Assembly (NCBI GenBank): GCA_964390335.1 | Contig: CAYMHU010000017.1 | Location: 9,712 to 73,711, forward strand | From: Granulosicoccus sp964390335 | GTDB taxonomy: Bacteria; Pseudomonadota; Gammaproteobacteria; Granulosicoccales; Granulosicoccaceae | DNA: 64,000 bases | Reading direction: 5' to 3' | In this document: piece by piece, positions 54,627-63,023 of the stretch | How the letters are laid out: every line of letters starts with the position of its first letter | Position numbering within the stretch: position 1 is the stretch's first letter | Translations under genes and position numbers: made by a program | Notes under the pieces: model-generated | Seen by the model: only the letters and a program-made list of their open reading frames with translations | Told to the model about the DNA's origin: nothing | Databases searched by the model: none

Positions 54627-54740
54627 TTTTAAGCTTTTGAGGTAGTTTTACCTTGCCTCATAGCACCACACGTATTACCTTCTTAATCAGGATACTTTTT
54701 TGAACTTAAAAGGCTTTGGTGCACCCAACACCTGAAACGC

Positions 54741-55430
54741 ATGAGCGATCCGTCTGTCATCAACATCTCGCTGGAAAATCTGCTTACACACGAAGTTCAT
54801 GAGCTTCGAGTGCCGGCCGTCATTGGCCGCCATGAAGACTGCGATCTTGTGTTAGATGGCGAGCGTGGTGCTTCTCGCAAACATGCTCGCGTTACGCTCG
54901 AAGATGATCTGGTTGTGCTGATGGATTTAGGCTCGCTTAACGGGACCATGGTGAATGGACATGAAATACACCGCCCGGTTCAACTTGCCGATGGCGACGT
55001 TGTACTGTTCGATAAACAAGAATACCGGATTGCAATTTCACCAAGCACGACAGATGTCAGCCAAAACGTAACTGTCATTGCAAACAAAGCCGAAATCGGC
55101 ATTCCGGAACACATCAAACCAGCTATTCAAGTGTTGGATGACAAGCCGGCAGCTATCGATGAGCCCATTGAAGAACGCACTGATGAATCTATCGTTGAAT
55201 CTGTTGACGAGGAATTCGATTTAGATGGCTTTGGCGCTGTACAAGATGAACCCATAGCGGCAACTTCACGCCCAGGTGGGCACACACCATCCATTGATGC
55301 TCAGCGGCACGCAAATCGACCAACTGGTAGAAGCTCAGCGTTTCGATGGATTTTTATTTTAACTGTGCTTATTTTACTGATTCTGTTCATTGCCTACCTG
55401 AATAATATTCAGATTCCTAGGTTTTGGTAG
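54741..55430 (+). CDS. FHA-domain membrane protein
   Basis: 229 residues. An N-terminal forkhead-associated domain (about 20-95), with VIGRHEDCDLVL, ASRKHARV and LGSLNGTMVNG, binds phosphothreonine. An acidic linker and a single C-terminal transmembrane helix (about 202-222) follow, so the FHA domain faces the cytoplasm. It overlaps the PP2C gene (the start is just past its stop), a pairing often seen with Ser/Thr kinases; no kinase is in the window. Confidence 0.85.
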   Translation: MSDPSVINISLENLLTHEVHELRVPAVIGRHEDCDLVLDGERGASRKHARVTLEDDLVVLMDLGSLNGTMVNGHEIHRPVQLADGDVVLFDKQEYRIAISPSTTDVSQNVTVIANKAEIGIPEHIKPAIQVLDDKPAAIDEPIEERTDESIVESVDEEFDLDGFGAVQDEPIAATSRPGGHTPSIDAQRHANRPTGRSSAFRWIFILTVLILLILFIAYLNNIQIPRFW

Positions 55431-55450
55431 TTGACGCACACTGCCCTTCC

Positions 55451-56227
55451 ATGACGACACACCCGCAGACAGATATTGATGGCCTAAGTGATATCGGCTT
55501 GGTCAGAATGGTCAACGAGGATGCGATTCTCATTGATACCACTGCGCATGTGTTTGCTGTTGCAGATGGTATGGGTGGGCATGGGTCTGGAGACGTTGCC
55601 AGTAAACTGGCTTTGAGTGAATTACAAAATCAACTGCAACAACATGATGTGGTTGCGCAGTTAATCGATTCCGAGCCATCCGATTCCGAATGCATCGAGC
55701 TGATAAAACAATGCATTATTGCAGTCAACAGTGCGATTTACTCGCACAATGCAGAGCTTGGCTATACACAAGGCAATGGCATGGGCACCACCTTGGTTGG
55801 CCTGTGTGCAATAGGAAATACTGACCGTGCGGTGCTGTTTAACGTGGGTGATAGCCGTCTGTATCGTTTTGCAGATGACTCATTGACACAACTGACCACT
55901 GATCACACGATGTATCAAGACTGGATAAACGCAGGTCGCGTGGGGCCGGCTCCACCAAAGAACATTATTATGCGCGCCATGGGCCTGTTTGATCGCGTTG
56001 ATATTGATATGGACGTTATAACGCTATCACCCGACAACATATACTTACTGTGCTCCGATGGCTTAACCGCAATGATATCTGACAATGCCATAGTTGAGAT
56101 AATCGCCGAGCAGGACTCAAACGCCCGACTAACGTGTGAAAAGCTGAACAAAGAAGCCAAGACCGCGGGAGGCATGGACAACATTTCAGTGATTACCTTA
56201 AAACATTACAACGGCCGTAAAAGCTGA
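55451..56227 (+). CDS. PP2C-type protein serine/threonine phosphatase
   Basis: 258 residues from the ATG at 55451 (an upstream in-frame TTG at 55424 overlaps the FHA gene). PPM-family motifs are complete: metal-binding FAVADGMGGHGSGDVAS (about 37-53), GMGTTLVG, NVGDSRLYR, LLCSDGLTAMIS and DNISVI. It would reverse Ser/Thr phosphorylation of proteins recognised by its FHA neighbour. Confidence 0.9.
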   Translation: MTTHPQTDIDGLSDIGLVRMVNEDAILIDTTAHVFAVADGMGGHGSGDVASKLALSELQNQLQQHDVVAQLIDSEPSDSECIELIKQCIIAVNSAIYSHNAELGYTQGNGMGTTLVGLCAIGNTDRAVLFNVGDSRLYRFADDSLTQLTTDHTMYQDWINAGRVGPAPPKNIIMRAMGLFDRVDIDMDVITLSPDNIYLLCSDGLTAMISDNAIVEIIAEQDSNARLTCEKLNKEAKTAGGMDNISVITLKHYNGRKS

Positions 56228-56314
56228 CTTTTTTGCGTATAGCCTGCGTTAACGGCTTACCGAAACTGCATTTGCCTCGTATACTGTAGTAATAATCTGC
56301 AACCGCACACAACC

Positions 56315-57580
56315 ATGATTATTTTCTTCATCACAATTTGCGTGTTAATTGTACTAACGCTTGCCGTCATCCTTCCGAAGGCATTGCGTTCGTCACACGA
56401 CGACACCATCGACCAGCTGGACACCAATGTGGCCATTGCGCGCGAACAGCGCGATGCTTTGTTGCAAGCCAATAAGGCCGGTACGATCGATGCGGCCTCG
56501 TTTGAACAGCAAATTCAGGATATTGAGCTGTCTTTGGCAAATGCAATCAAAGAGCAAGACAAAACGGCAGAGTCGTCACGCAGTGGGTGGTTTGCTGCCG
56601 GGCTTATCGCGCTGTTCATTCCCATCACATCGGGCGCTTTGTATCTGAATTTGGGTACCCCTCAAGCTGTAGATGCTGAAGCATTGAATAATGAGATGCT
56701 TGCCGCTCAAGCGGCAGCGAACCCTGCCCCACCTGCTGGAGCCATCGATGAACTGCTTCCGGCTCTGGAAGAAAAACTCAAAGCGAATCCGAATGATGTT
56801 CAAGGCTGGACTCTTCTGGGTAATAGTTATTTAAGTATTGGAAACTATGACAAAGCAATACCAGCACTTGCTCGTGCAAACGAATTGCAGCCGGGCGATA
56901 CAGAGCTACTGACCAAGCTTGCCGAGGCCACAGCGTTAGCGCGTGGCGGCGATCTCTCCGGGGAACCAACCGAGTACTTGCGTCAGGCCTTGCAAGCCAA
57001 TCCAGCTAATCCGCAGGCTATTTGGTTAATAGCAGTAGCGAATCAGCAAATTGGCAAGCATAACGAGGCACTGGCACAGCTGGATACCCTTCGGCAAATT
57101 GTTGGCGACAACCCTGAAGCGCTTAGCAGTATTGATTCCTTGGTTGCACGTTCACGCGAAGCATTGGCCGTGACCGGCGGCGAAAACAACACTGATACCG
57201 AAACAAGCAGCGCAACCACTACCAGTAGCGAAGCTGCTGCAAACATCAAAGTCACCGTGACAGCCAGCGAGGCCGCACTTGCAGCAAGCGACCCGGAACA
57301 CACGGTGTTTATATTCGCCCGTGCCAGTCAAGGTCCACCGATGCCGCTAGCCGTGGCAAGAGTGCAAGTGAAAGATTTACCTGTAACAGTTGAATTAAAC
57401 GACAGCATGGCTATGATGCCAGCCATGAAGTTAAGTCAGTTTCCGAACGTATTGGTGGGTGCGCGCATCTCTAAAACAGGTAACGCCATTGCCGAAGCCG
57501 GTGATTGGTTTGCAGAACAGGATGATGTCAGCGTTGCCGATACCGCTGACCTATCGTTAACGATAAGTCAGCAAAAATAA
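56315..57580 (+). CDS. ccmI: CcmI-like cytochrome c biogenesis protein
   Basis: 421 residues. Two N-terminal transmembrane helices (about 1-20 and 92-114) around a coiled-coil stretch (DQLDTNVAIAREQRDALLQA), a TPR region (about 150-280), and a C-terminal domain with VFIFARASQGPPMPLAVARVQVKDLPVTVELNDSMAMMPAMKLSQFP, the apocytochrome-c-binding CcmI end. CcmI chaperones apocytochrome c to the CcmFH ligase. The other ccm genes are not adjacent. A TATACT -10-like box lies just upstream of the start. It ends 4 bp from the convergent dnaJ stop. Confidence 0.88.
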   Translation: MIIFFITICVLIVLTLAVILPKALRSSHDDTIDQLDTNVAIAREQRDALLQANKAGTIDAASFEQQIQDIELSLANAIKEQDKTAESSRSGWFAAGLIALFIPITSGALYLNLGTPQAVDAEALNNEMLAAQAAANPAPPAGAIDELLPALEEKLKANPNDVQGWTLLGNSYLSIGNYDKAIPALARANELQPGDTELLTKLAEATALARGGDLSGEPTEYLRQALQANPANPQAIWLIAVANQQIGKHNEALAQLDTLRQIVGDNPEALSSIDSLVARSREALAVTGGENNTDTETSSATTTSSEAAANIKVTVTASEAALAASDPEHTVFIFARASQGPPMPLAVARVQVKDLPVTVELNDSMAMMPAMKLSQFPNVLVGARISKTGNAIAEAGDWFAEQDDVSVADTADLSLTISQQK

Positions 57581-57584
57581 TTTT

Positions 57585-58730
57585 TTATCCGCGCAGTTCG
57601 TCGAAAAACTTCTTAACGCCGCCTAACCAGGAATGCGCTTGGGGACTGTGCTTATGCGCGTTCGGTCCGGAAATCGTTTCGTGAAATGCCATGAGCAAAT
57701 CGCGCTGCTCTTTGCTCAGATTAACTGGCGTTTCAACGCGAACTTTACACATTAAATCACCGATTGATCCGCCGCGAACCGGTTTAACGCCCTTCCCGCG
57801 TAAGCGAAACACTTTCTCCGACTGCGTACCTGCCGGAATTTTCAGCTTTACCTTGCCATTTAAGGTGGGCACTTCAAGCTCACCGCCGACTGTTGCCGTG
57901 GCAAAGTTAATGGGTACTGTGCAATGCAAATCAGCGTTATCGCGTGTGAATAACTCGTGCTCTTTCACACCGATTGCAACATATAGATCCCCAGGTGGTC
58001 CACCATTCTCACCCAGCTCGCCTTCGCCGGAGAGTCGGATTTTATCGCCCGTATCCACGCCGGGTGGAATCTTGACTGACAGTTTTTTCTCTTTGTTGGT
58101 ACGACCGTGGCCTCGGCATTTTGGACACGGGTCGGTGATGACTTTGCCTTTACCGCGACACGCCGGACACGTTTGCTGCACAGAGAAGAATCCCTGCTGC
58201 ATACGCACTTGACCAACACCATGACACGTCGGGCAATTTGAAGGACTGGTGCCACGCTTAGAGCCACTGCCATCACAGGCATCACACGCCACCGCGCTGG
58301 GCAGTTTAATCTCAGTGGTTACACCAGCAACGGCTTCTTCGAGTGTGATATCCAGGTTGTATTGCAGATCATCGCCACGATAAACACGCGGACCACCTCG
58401 GCTACTGCGGCCTCCACCGCCGCCAAAAATATCACCGAATACATCACCGAAGATATCGTTGATGTCGGCACCACCGAATCCACCAGCCCCACCGCCTGCC
58501 TGGTTATTCACACCAGCGTGACCGAATTGATCGTAGGCTGCGCGCTTTTGAGGATCTTTCAGGATTTCAAAGGCGTCTTTCGCTTCTTTGAATTTATCAC
58601 TGGCTTCCGCGTCGTCCGGGTTTCGGTCCGGATGATATTTCATGGCAAGCCGGCGATACGCTTTCTTTAAATCGCCTTCGCTTGCATCGCGGGATACACC
58701 CAAAATTTCGTAGTAATCGCGATCTGCCAT
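57585..58730 (-). CDS. dnaJ: Chaperone DnaJ
   Basis: 381 residues: J domain with HPD (about 33-35), Gly/Phe-rich linker, four CxxCxGxG zinc-finger repeats (about 147-215: CDACDGSG, CPTCHGVG, CPACRGKG, CPKCRGHG) and the peptide-binding C-terminal domains. Last gene of the grpE-dnaK-dnaJ cluster. Confidence 0.97.
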   Translation of the reverse strand: MADRDYYEILGVSRDASEGDLKKAYRRLAMKYHPDRNPDDAEASDKFKEAKDAFEILKDPQKRAAYDQFGHAGVNNQAGGGAGGFGGADINDIFGDVFGDIFGGGGGRSSRGGPRVYRGDDLQYNLDITLEEAVAGVTTEIKLPSAVACDACDGSGSKRGTSPSNCPTCHGVGQVRMQQGFFSVQQTCPACRGKGKVITDPCPKCRGHGRTNKEKKLSVKIPPGVDTGDKIRLSGEGELGENGGPPGDLYVAIGVKEHELFTRDNADLHCTVPINFATATVGGELEVPTLNGKVKLKIPAGTQSEKVFRLRGKGVKPVRGGSIGDLMCKVRVETPVNLSKEQRDLLMAFHETISGPNAHKHSPQAHSWLGGVKKFFDELRG

Positions 58731-58762
58731 GTCGGTATTCTTTCTTAATATAAATAAATGTT

Positions 58763-58778
58763 CTGAGTCTTTACTCAG
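58763..58778 (-). other. Hairpin in the dnaJ leader
   Basis: CTGAGT-CTTT-ACTCAG, 6-bp stem, about 33 bp before the dnaJ ATG. Could shape translation or processing of the dnaK-dnaJ mRNA; no evidence beyond the sequence. Confidence 0.4.
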
Positions 58779-58795
58779 TTATTGTAAACGCAAAA

Positions 58796-58817
58796 GGCCC
58801 GAACACAGGTCCGGGCC
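58796..58817 (-). terminator. Terminator-like hairpin after dnaK
   Basis: On the minus strand GGCCCGGA, a 6-nt loop and TTCGGGCC (8-bp stem with one G-U), followed by TTTT. It lies between dnaK and dnaJ and probably attenuates read-through rather than ending transcription fully. Confidence 0.7.
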
Positions 58818-58859
58818 AAGCGTAATGCTGTGCTTTAATGACGAATTAAAACGCCTGTC

Positions 58860-60794
58860 TTATGACGCTTTGTCGTCTTTAACTTCTTCAAACTCAGCGT
58901 CCACTGCATCATCGTCGCTACCAGCAGGACCTGCATCACTATCGCCGCCTGCTGCCGCTTCTTCTGCACCTTCAGCTTGCTGGGCGTAAGCACGCTCTGC
59001 AAGTTTACTGGTCACTTCGGTTAAGGCTGCCAGTTTGGTTTCAATGGCTTCCTTATCATCACCGTCCATGACCGATCGCAGATCATCAAGCTTCGCATTG
59101 ATATCTGTACGCTCTGCATCGTCAATTTGATCGGCTAAATCAGTCAAGGACTTTTCAGTCGCATGAATCATTTGCTCCGCTTGATTGCGTGTGTCGATCA
59201 TTTCGCGCAACTTCGCATCGTCTGCGGCATGTGCTTCGGCATCATCAACCATGCGTTGGATTTCTTCATCCGATAACCCGCTAGAGGCTTTGATCACGAT
59301 GGACTGCTGCTTGTTAGTTGCTTTGTCTTTCGCCGATACGTTCATAATACCGTTTGCATCAATATCGAATGTGACTTCGATTTGCGGCACGCCACGCGGT
59401 GCTGGCGGAATGTCGGATAGATCGAATCGACCCAAAGACTTGTTACCACCGGCAATTTCACGCTCACCCTGCAACACATGTACGGTTACTGCAGTTTGGT
59501 TGTCATCCGCTGTAGAGAACACTTGCTGTGCTTTAGTTGGGATGGTTGTGTTCTTGTCGATAAGCTTCGTCATAACACCGCCATACGTTTCGATACCTAG
59601 CGACAATGGCGTTACGTCTAACAGCAATACGTCTTTAACCTGACCACCTAATACACCACCCTGAATTGCCGCACCAACAGCTACCGCTTCATCGGGGTTG
59701 ACGTCTCTGCGCGGCTCACGGCCGAAGAAGTTTTTAACCACTTCTTGAACCTGAGGCATGCGAGTTTGACCGCCGACCATAATGACATCGTTGATATCAG
59801 ATGCACTTAAACCAGCATCTTTCAGTGCCATTTTGCACGGCTCGATAGTGCGTTGAATTAAATCTTCAACCAATGATTCGAGCTTAGCGCGAGTCACTTT
59901 GATGTTCAGGTGTTTCGGGCCTGATGCATCAGCTGTGATGTACGGTAAGTTAACGTCAGTTTGAGTTGTGCTGGACAATTCAATCTTGGCTTTCTCAGCG
60001 CCTTCTTTTAAACGCTGAAGCGCTAGAGGGTCGCTGTGTAAATCGATGCCGGATTCTTTCTTGAATTCTTCTGCCAAGTAATCGATTAACCGGTTATCGA
60101 AGTCTTCACCACCGAGGAACGTATCGCCATTGGTGGACAGTACTTCGAACTGGTGCTCACCGTCGATCTCTGCAATTTCAATTATGGAGATATCAAACGT
60201 ACCACCACCTAAATCGTATACCGCGATTTGGCCGTTACCACGCTGCTTGTCCATACCGTAGGCGAGCGCCGCAGCGGTTGGCTCGTTGATGATTCGCTTA
60301 ACGTCTAAGCCAGCAATCCGACCAGCATCTTTAGTTGCCTGACGCTGAGAATCATTGAAGTATGCAGGCACAGTGATAACCGCTTCGCTGACTTCTTGAC
60401 CTAGATACTCTTCGGCCGTGGCTTTCATTTTCATGAGCACACGCGCAGCCACTTCAGGTGGCGCCATTTTCTGGCCCGCCGCTTCTACCCATGCATCGCC
60501 GTTGTCGGCTTTGATAATTTTATAGGGAACCAGCTCAATATCTTTTTGAACGGCATCTTCATCGAATCGGCGACCAATCAATCGCTTTACCGCATACAAA
60601 GTATTAGCCGGATTAGTCACGGCCTGGCGTTTCGCAGGTTGTCCAACAACCACCTCACCATCTTCACTGAACGCTACAATTGAAGGTGTAGTGCGATCCC
60701 CTTCTGCGTTCTCAATAACGCGTGGTTTTCCGCTTTCCATTACCGCGACACACGAATTCGTCGTACCGAGGTCAATTCCAATGATCGTACCCAT
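58860..60794 (-). CDS. dnaK: Chaperone DnaK (Hsp70)
   Basis: 644 residues: IIGIDLGTTNSCVAVMESGKPRVIENAEG at the start (nucleotide-binding lobe I), the linker DVLLLDVTPLSLGIETYGG, substrate-binding domain and helical lid, ending in an acidic EFEEVKDDK tail. Weak AAAGGCAG site before ATG at 60794. Expected to work with DnaJ and GrpE in this cluster. Confidence 0.98.
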   Translation of the reverse strand: MGTIIGIDLGTTNSCVAVMESGKPRVIENAEGDRTTPSIVAFSEDGEVVVGQPAKRQAVTNPANTLYAVKRLIGRRFDEDAVQKDIELVPYKIIKADNGDAWVEAAGQKMAPPEVAARVLMKMKATAEEYLGQEVSEAVITVPAYFNDSQRQATKDAGRIAGLDVKRIINEPTAAALAYGMDKQRGNGQIAVYDLGGGTFDISIIEIAEIDGEHQFEVLSTNGDTFLGGEDFDNRLIDYLAEEFKKESGIDLHSDPLALQRLKEGAEKAKIELSSTTQTDVNLPYITADASGPKHLNIKVTRAKLESLVEDLIQRTIEPCKMALKDAGLSASDINDVIMVGGQTRMPQVQEVVKNFFGREPRRDVNPDEAVAVGAAIQGGVLGGQVKDVLLLDVTPLSLGIETYGGVMTKLIDKNTTIPTKAQQVFSTADDNQTAVTVHVLQGEREIAGGNKSLGRFDLSDIPPAPRGVPQIEVTFDIDANGIMNVSAKDKATNKQQSIVIKASSGLSDEEIQRMVDDAEAHAADDAKLREMIDTRNQAEQMIHATEKSLTDLADQIDDAERTDINAKLDDLRSVMDGDDKEAIETKLAALTEVTSKLAERAYAQQAEGAEEAAAGGDSDAGPAGSDDDAVDAEFEEVKDDKAS

Positions 60795-60838
60795 TTTCTA
60801 TCTGCCTTTAGAACTTTTAATGTTAAGGAGACTCTCAT
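60740..60838 (-). CDS. Possible short upstream ORF overlapping the dnaK start
   Basis: A 32-codon frame (MRVSLTLKVLKADRKWVR and so on) with a better GGGAGG ribosome-binding site, 8 bp upstream, than dnaK itself has. It overlaps the dnaK start in another frame and ends 55 bp inside dnaK. No known function; it may be a chance frame. Confidence 0.25.
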   Translation of the reverse strand: MRVSLTLKVLKADRKWVRSLELTSVRRIRVSR

Positions 60839-60899
60839 TAGAGACGCCTCCCGGTAATGACTGTGAACGTGTGGCTCTATTGAGCTAATTCAATACCTT

Positions 60900-60916
60900 G
60901 CTTGAATTTTTCAAGC
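60900..60916. other. Perfect short inverted repeat upstream of dnaK
   Basis: GCTTGAA-TTT-TTCAAGC, with a CTTGAA reminiscent of the sigma-32 -35 box on the minus strand, but without a CCCCAT -10 in the right place. A leader element or terminator is also possible. Confidence 0.4.
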
Positions 60917-61012
60917 ACTTTTTGCTGTGGTTTGCCGATCCGCTGGTTTCCAATGCAACCGATGCGCCTTTTTCAGCAAAAACCACTCAAATTTGTCCGT
61001 TTTTCGGCCTTT

Positions 61013-61747
61013 TTACTTCGCTACCATGACCAGCGCCGGCCGAATCAAGCGATCGTTCAAGGTGTAACCCTTCTGCATCACGCTGGCTACCGTATTGGGC
61101 TCTTTGCCTTCCACTTCCTGCATGGACATGGCTTGATGAAATTCGGGATCGAATTTCTCATCAATGGGGTTAATTTCAACAATTTTATGCTTTTCAAGGG
61201 CTTGCGATAATAACTTGAGCGTCATTTCGGTGCCTTCGATGATTTTTGTGGCCTCAGCTTCTTCGGCAGTCGCGGCCAGCAGACCGGCTTCCAGACTGTC
61301 TTTAACCGGCAACAATTCGTTAGCGAAATTCTCCAGCGCGAATTTATGCGCTTTGCTGATATCGTTTTGGGCGCGTTTACGCTGATTTTCCATATCAGCC
61401 TGCAAGCGAAGCAGCTGATCCCAATGTTTCGCAGCCTTCTCTTCTGCCGCAGCTAACTGTGCTTGCAACTCCTGCAACTCACTTTGCTCTTCGGAGTCGC
61501 CATCCATACGCTTTTTACCAAAGCCAAGCGGGTCGTCATCTATATCTGCAGCAGATTCTGCGTTGGATGCATCAGCCCCGTCGATGGCTTCATCGGTCTC
61601 ATCACCGGCGACCTGCTCGTTCACAACGTTATCACTTGAATCTGTGGCCGAATCGTTACCGGCCGCTGCTTCGGCACTGTCTGAACTCACGGCTTCGCCG
61701 TCCGTATTTTTTTCCAACTCATCGTTGACGTCGTCTTCGGGCGTCAT
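61013..61747 (-). CDS. grpE: Nucleotide exchange factor GrpE
   Basis: 244 residues. A long acidic N-terminal extension (about 1-85, rich in Asp/Glu/Ala), then the paired helices LQAQLAAAEEKAAKHWDQLLRLQADMENQRKRA, and the C-terminal beta domain with FDPEFHQAMSMQEVEGKEPNTVASVMQKGYTLNDRLIRPALVMV. Release factor for DnaK-bound ADP. Separated from dnaK by 218 bp, so each gene may have its own promoter. Confidence 0.95.
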   Translation of the reverse strand: MTPEDDVNDELEKNTDGEAVSSDSAEAAAGNDSATDSSDNVVNEQVAGDETDEAIDGADASNAESAADIDDDPLGFGKKRMDGDSEEQSELQELQAQLAAAEEKAAKHWDQLLRLQADMENQRKRAQNDISKAHKFALENFANELLPVKDSLEAGLLAATAEEAEATKIIEGTEMTLKLLSQALEKHKIVEINPIDEKFDPEFHQAMSMQEVEGKEPNTVASVMQKGYTLNDRLIRPALVMVAK

Positions 61748-61872
61748 ACCATCTCCAATCCAATATTAAGCAGCCAATCGGGTTGGCAGCGATAAACAAG
61801 TCAACCTAGCATTTTATCGCACGAACGCGTCTGTGCGGGGGTACTGGATAACAAATGTGAGCACTATAAGGG

Positions 61873-62934
61873 CTACTGACGAGAGTTCAAGGCGGCACTC
61901 AATAATTTTGATGCAACGTCTACAACCGGAATAACCTGATCGTATGCCATACGCTTGGGGCCAACCACGCCCAGCACACCTAACACTTTGTTATCGCTGG
62001 CATACGGCGCTGTGATTAAACTGCATTCGCCAAGCGCATCGTAGCCAGATTCACGGCCAATGAAAATTTGCACACCGTCGGCCGACACGCATTGCTCCAG
62101 CAAATGGTAGATATCGCGCTTGTGGTGAAAAGCATCGAACAGCTCCCTGAGCGTGTCCATATCGTTCAGATCGGAGTGACGCATAAGATTGGTCTCCCCC
62201 GCCACCACCATTTCGTTGCTGTCGTCTGATGCGTCGTCAGGTTCAGAGAAAACCTCACCCGCTATATCGATCATGGATTGCATTGACTCGCTCATCGCAT
62301 CGCGGCTGCGTTGCAGATCGGCTCGGATCATGTCGCGCACTTCATGCAGTGGACGACCCAAATATTCTTCATTGAGTTGGCGCGAAAAAGCTTCAAGCTC
62401 GGCTTTAGAATAATCGCGGTCTACCCTGACAATGCGGTTTTGCACTTCTTTATCGTTAATAATGAGGATGGCCAATATTCGGCGATCGGACAGCGGCAGA
62501 AATTCGACTTGTTGCATTGGCTTGCCATCGTGTTTGGGCACCGTGACCATGCCTGCCATACGCGTGAATCCCGACAGATAGTTAGACGCGGTTTTGACCA
62601 AATGCTGTTCGCTGAGTTTGGGGTCGAGCGCACTACGAAATTCATTAACGGAGTTTTCATCCAGCGTGCGCACTTCCAACATCGAATCGACAAAAATGCG
62701 CCAGGCTTTGGATGTAGGCACCCGACCAGCTGACGTGTGTGGCGATTTAAGCAGCCCCATTTGTTCAAGGTCACCCATGACGTTGCGCACGGATGCTGCG
62801 CTGATATCGATTCCCGGCAGGCGCGATAACGTGCGCGAGCCAACGGGTTGCCCTTCGGCGATATAGTGGTCCACCAGCAACTTCAGTATGTGCTGTTCGC
62901 GTTCGCTAAAATCCAGATCCAGTTTTGAAGTCAT
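61873..62934 (-). CDS. hrcA: Heat-shock repressor HrcA
   Basis: 353 residues. N-terminal winged helix (LLVDHYIAEGQPVGSRTLSRLPGIDISAASVRNVMGDLEQMGLL), a GAF-like middle domain, and the C-terminal segment IFIGRESGYDALGECSLITAPYASDNKVLGVLGVVGPKRMAYDQVIPVV. HrcA normally binds CIRCE (TTAGCACTC-N9-GAGTGCTAA). I find no CIRCE in front of grpE, dnaK or dnaJ here, so its target may be elsewhere, for example groESL. Confidence 0.95.
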   Translation of the reverse strand: MTSKLDLDFSEREQHILKLLVDHYIAEGQPVGSRTLSRLPGIDISAASVRNVMGDLEQMGLLKSPHTSAGRVPTSKAWRIFVDSMLEVRTLDENSVNEFRSALDPKLSEQHLVKTASNYLSGFTRMAGMVTVPKHDGKPMQQVEFLPLSDRRILAILIINDKEVQNRIVRVDRDYSKAELEAFSRQLNEEYLGRPLHEVRDMIRADLQRSRDAMSESMQSMIDIAGEVFSEPDDASDDSNEMVVAGETNLMRHSDLNDMDTLRELFDAFHHKRDIYHLLEQCVSADGVQIFIGRESGYDALGECSLITAPYASDNKVLGVLGVVGPKRMAYDQVIPVVDVASKLLSAALNSRQ

Positions 62935-63023
62935 CGCACTATTCTAGCCTGTGACGCCGATGCGTACAGAATCGCCTCTATAACGCTAAACTATGGCTAT
63001 CAGCCACTAAATTCAACCACTTT

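Noticed and set aside
58860..60794. Plus-strand ORFs inside dnaK (such as 152 aa at 59185-59643)
   Set aside because: Shadow frames of a strongly conserved gene; no signals of their own.
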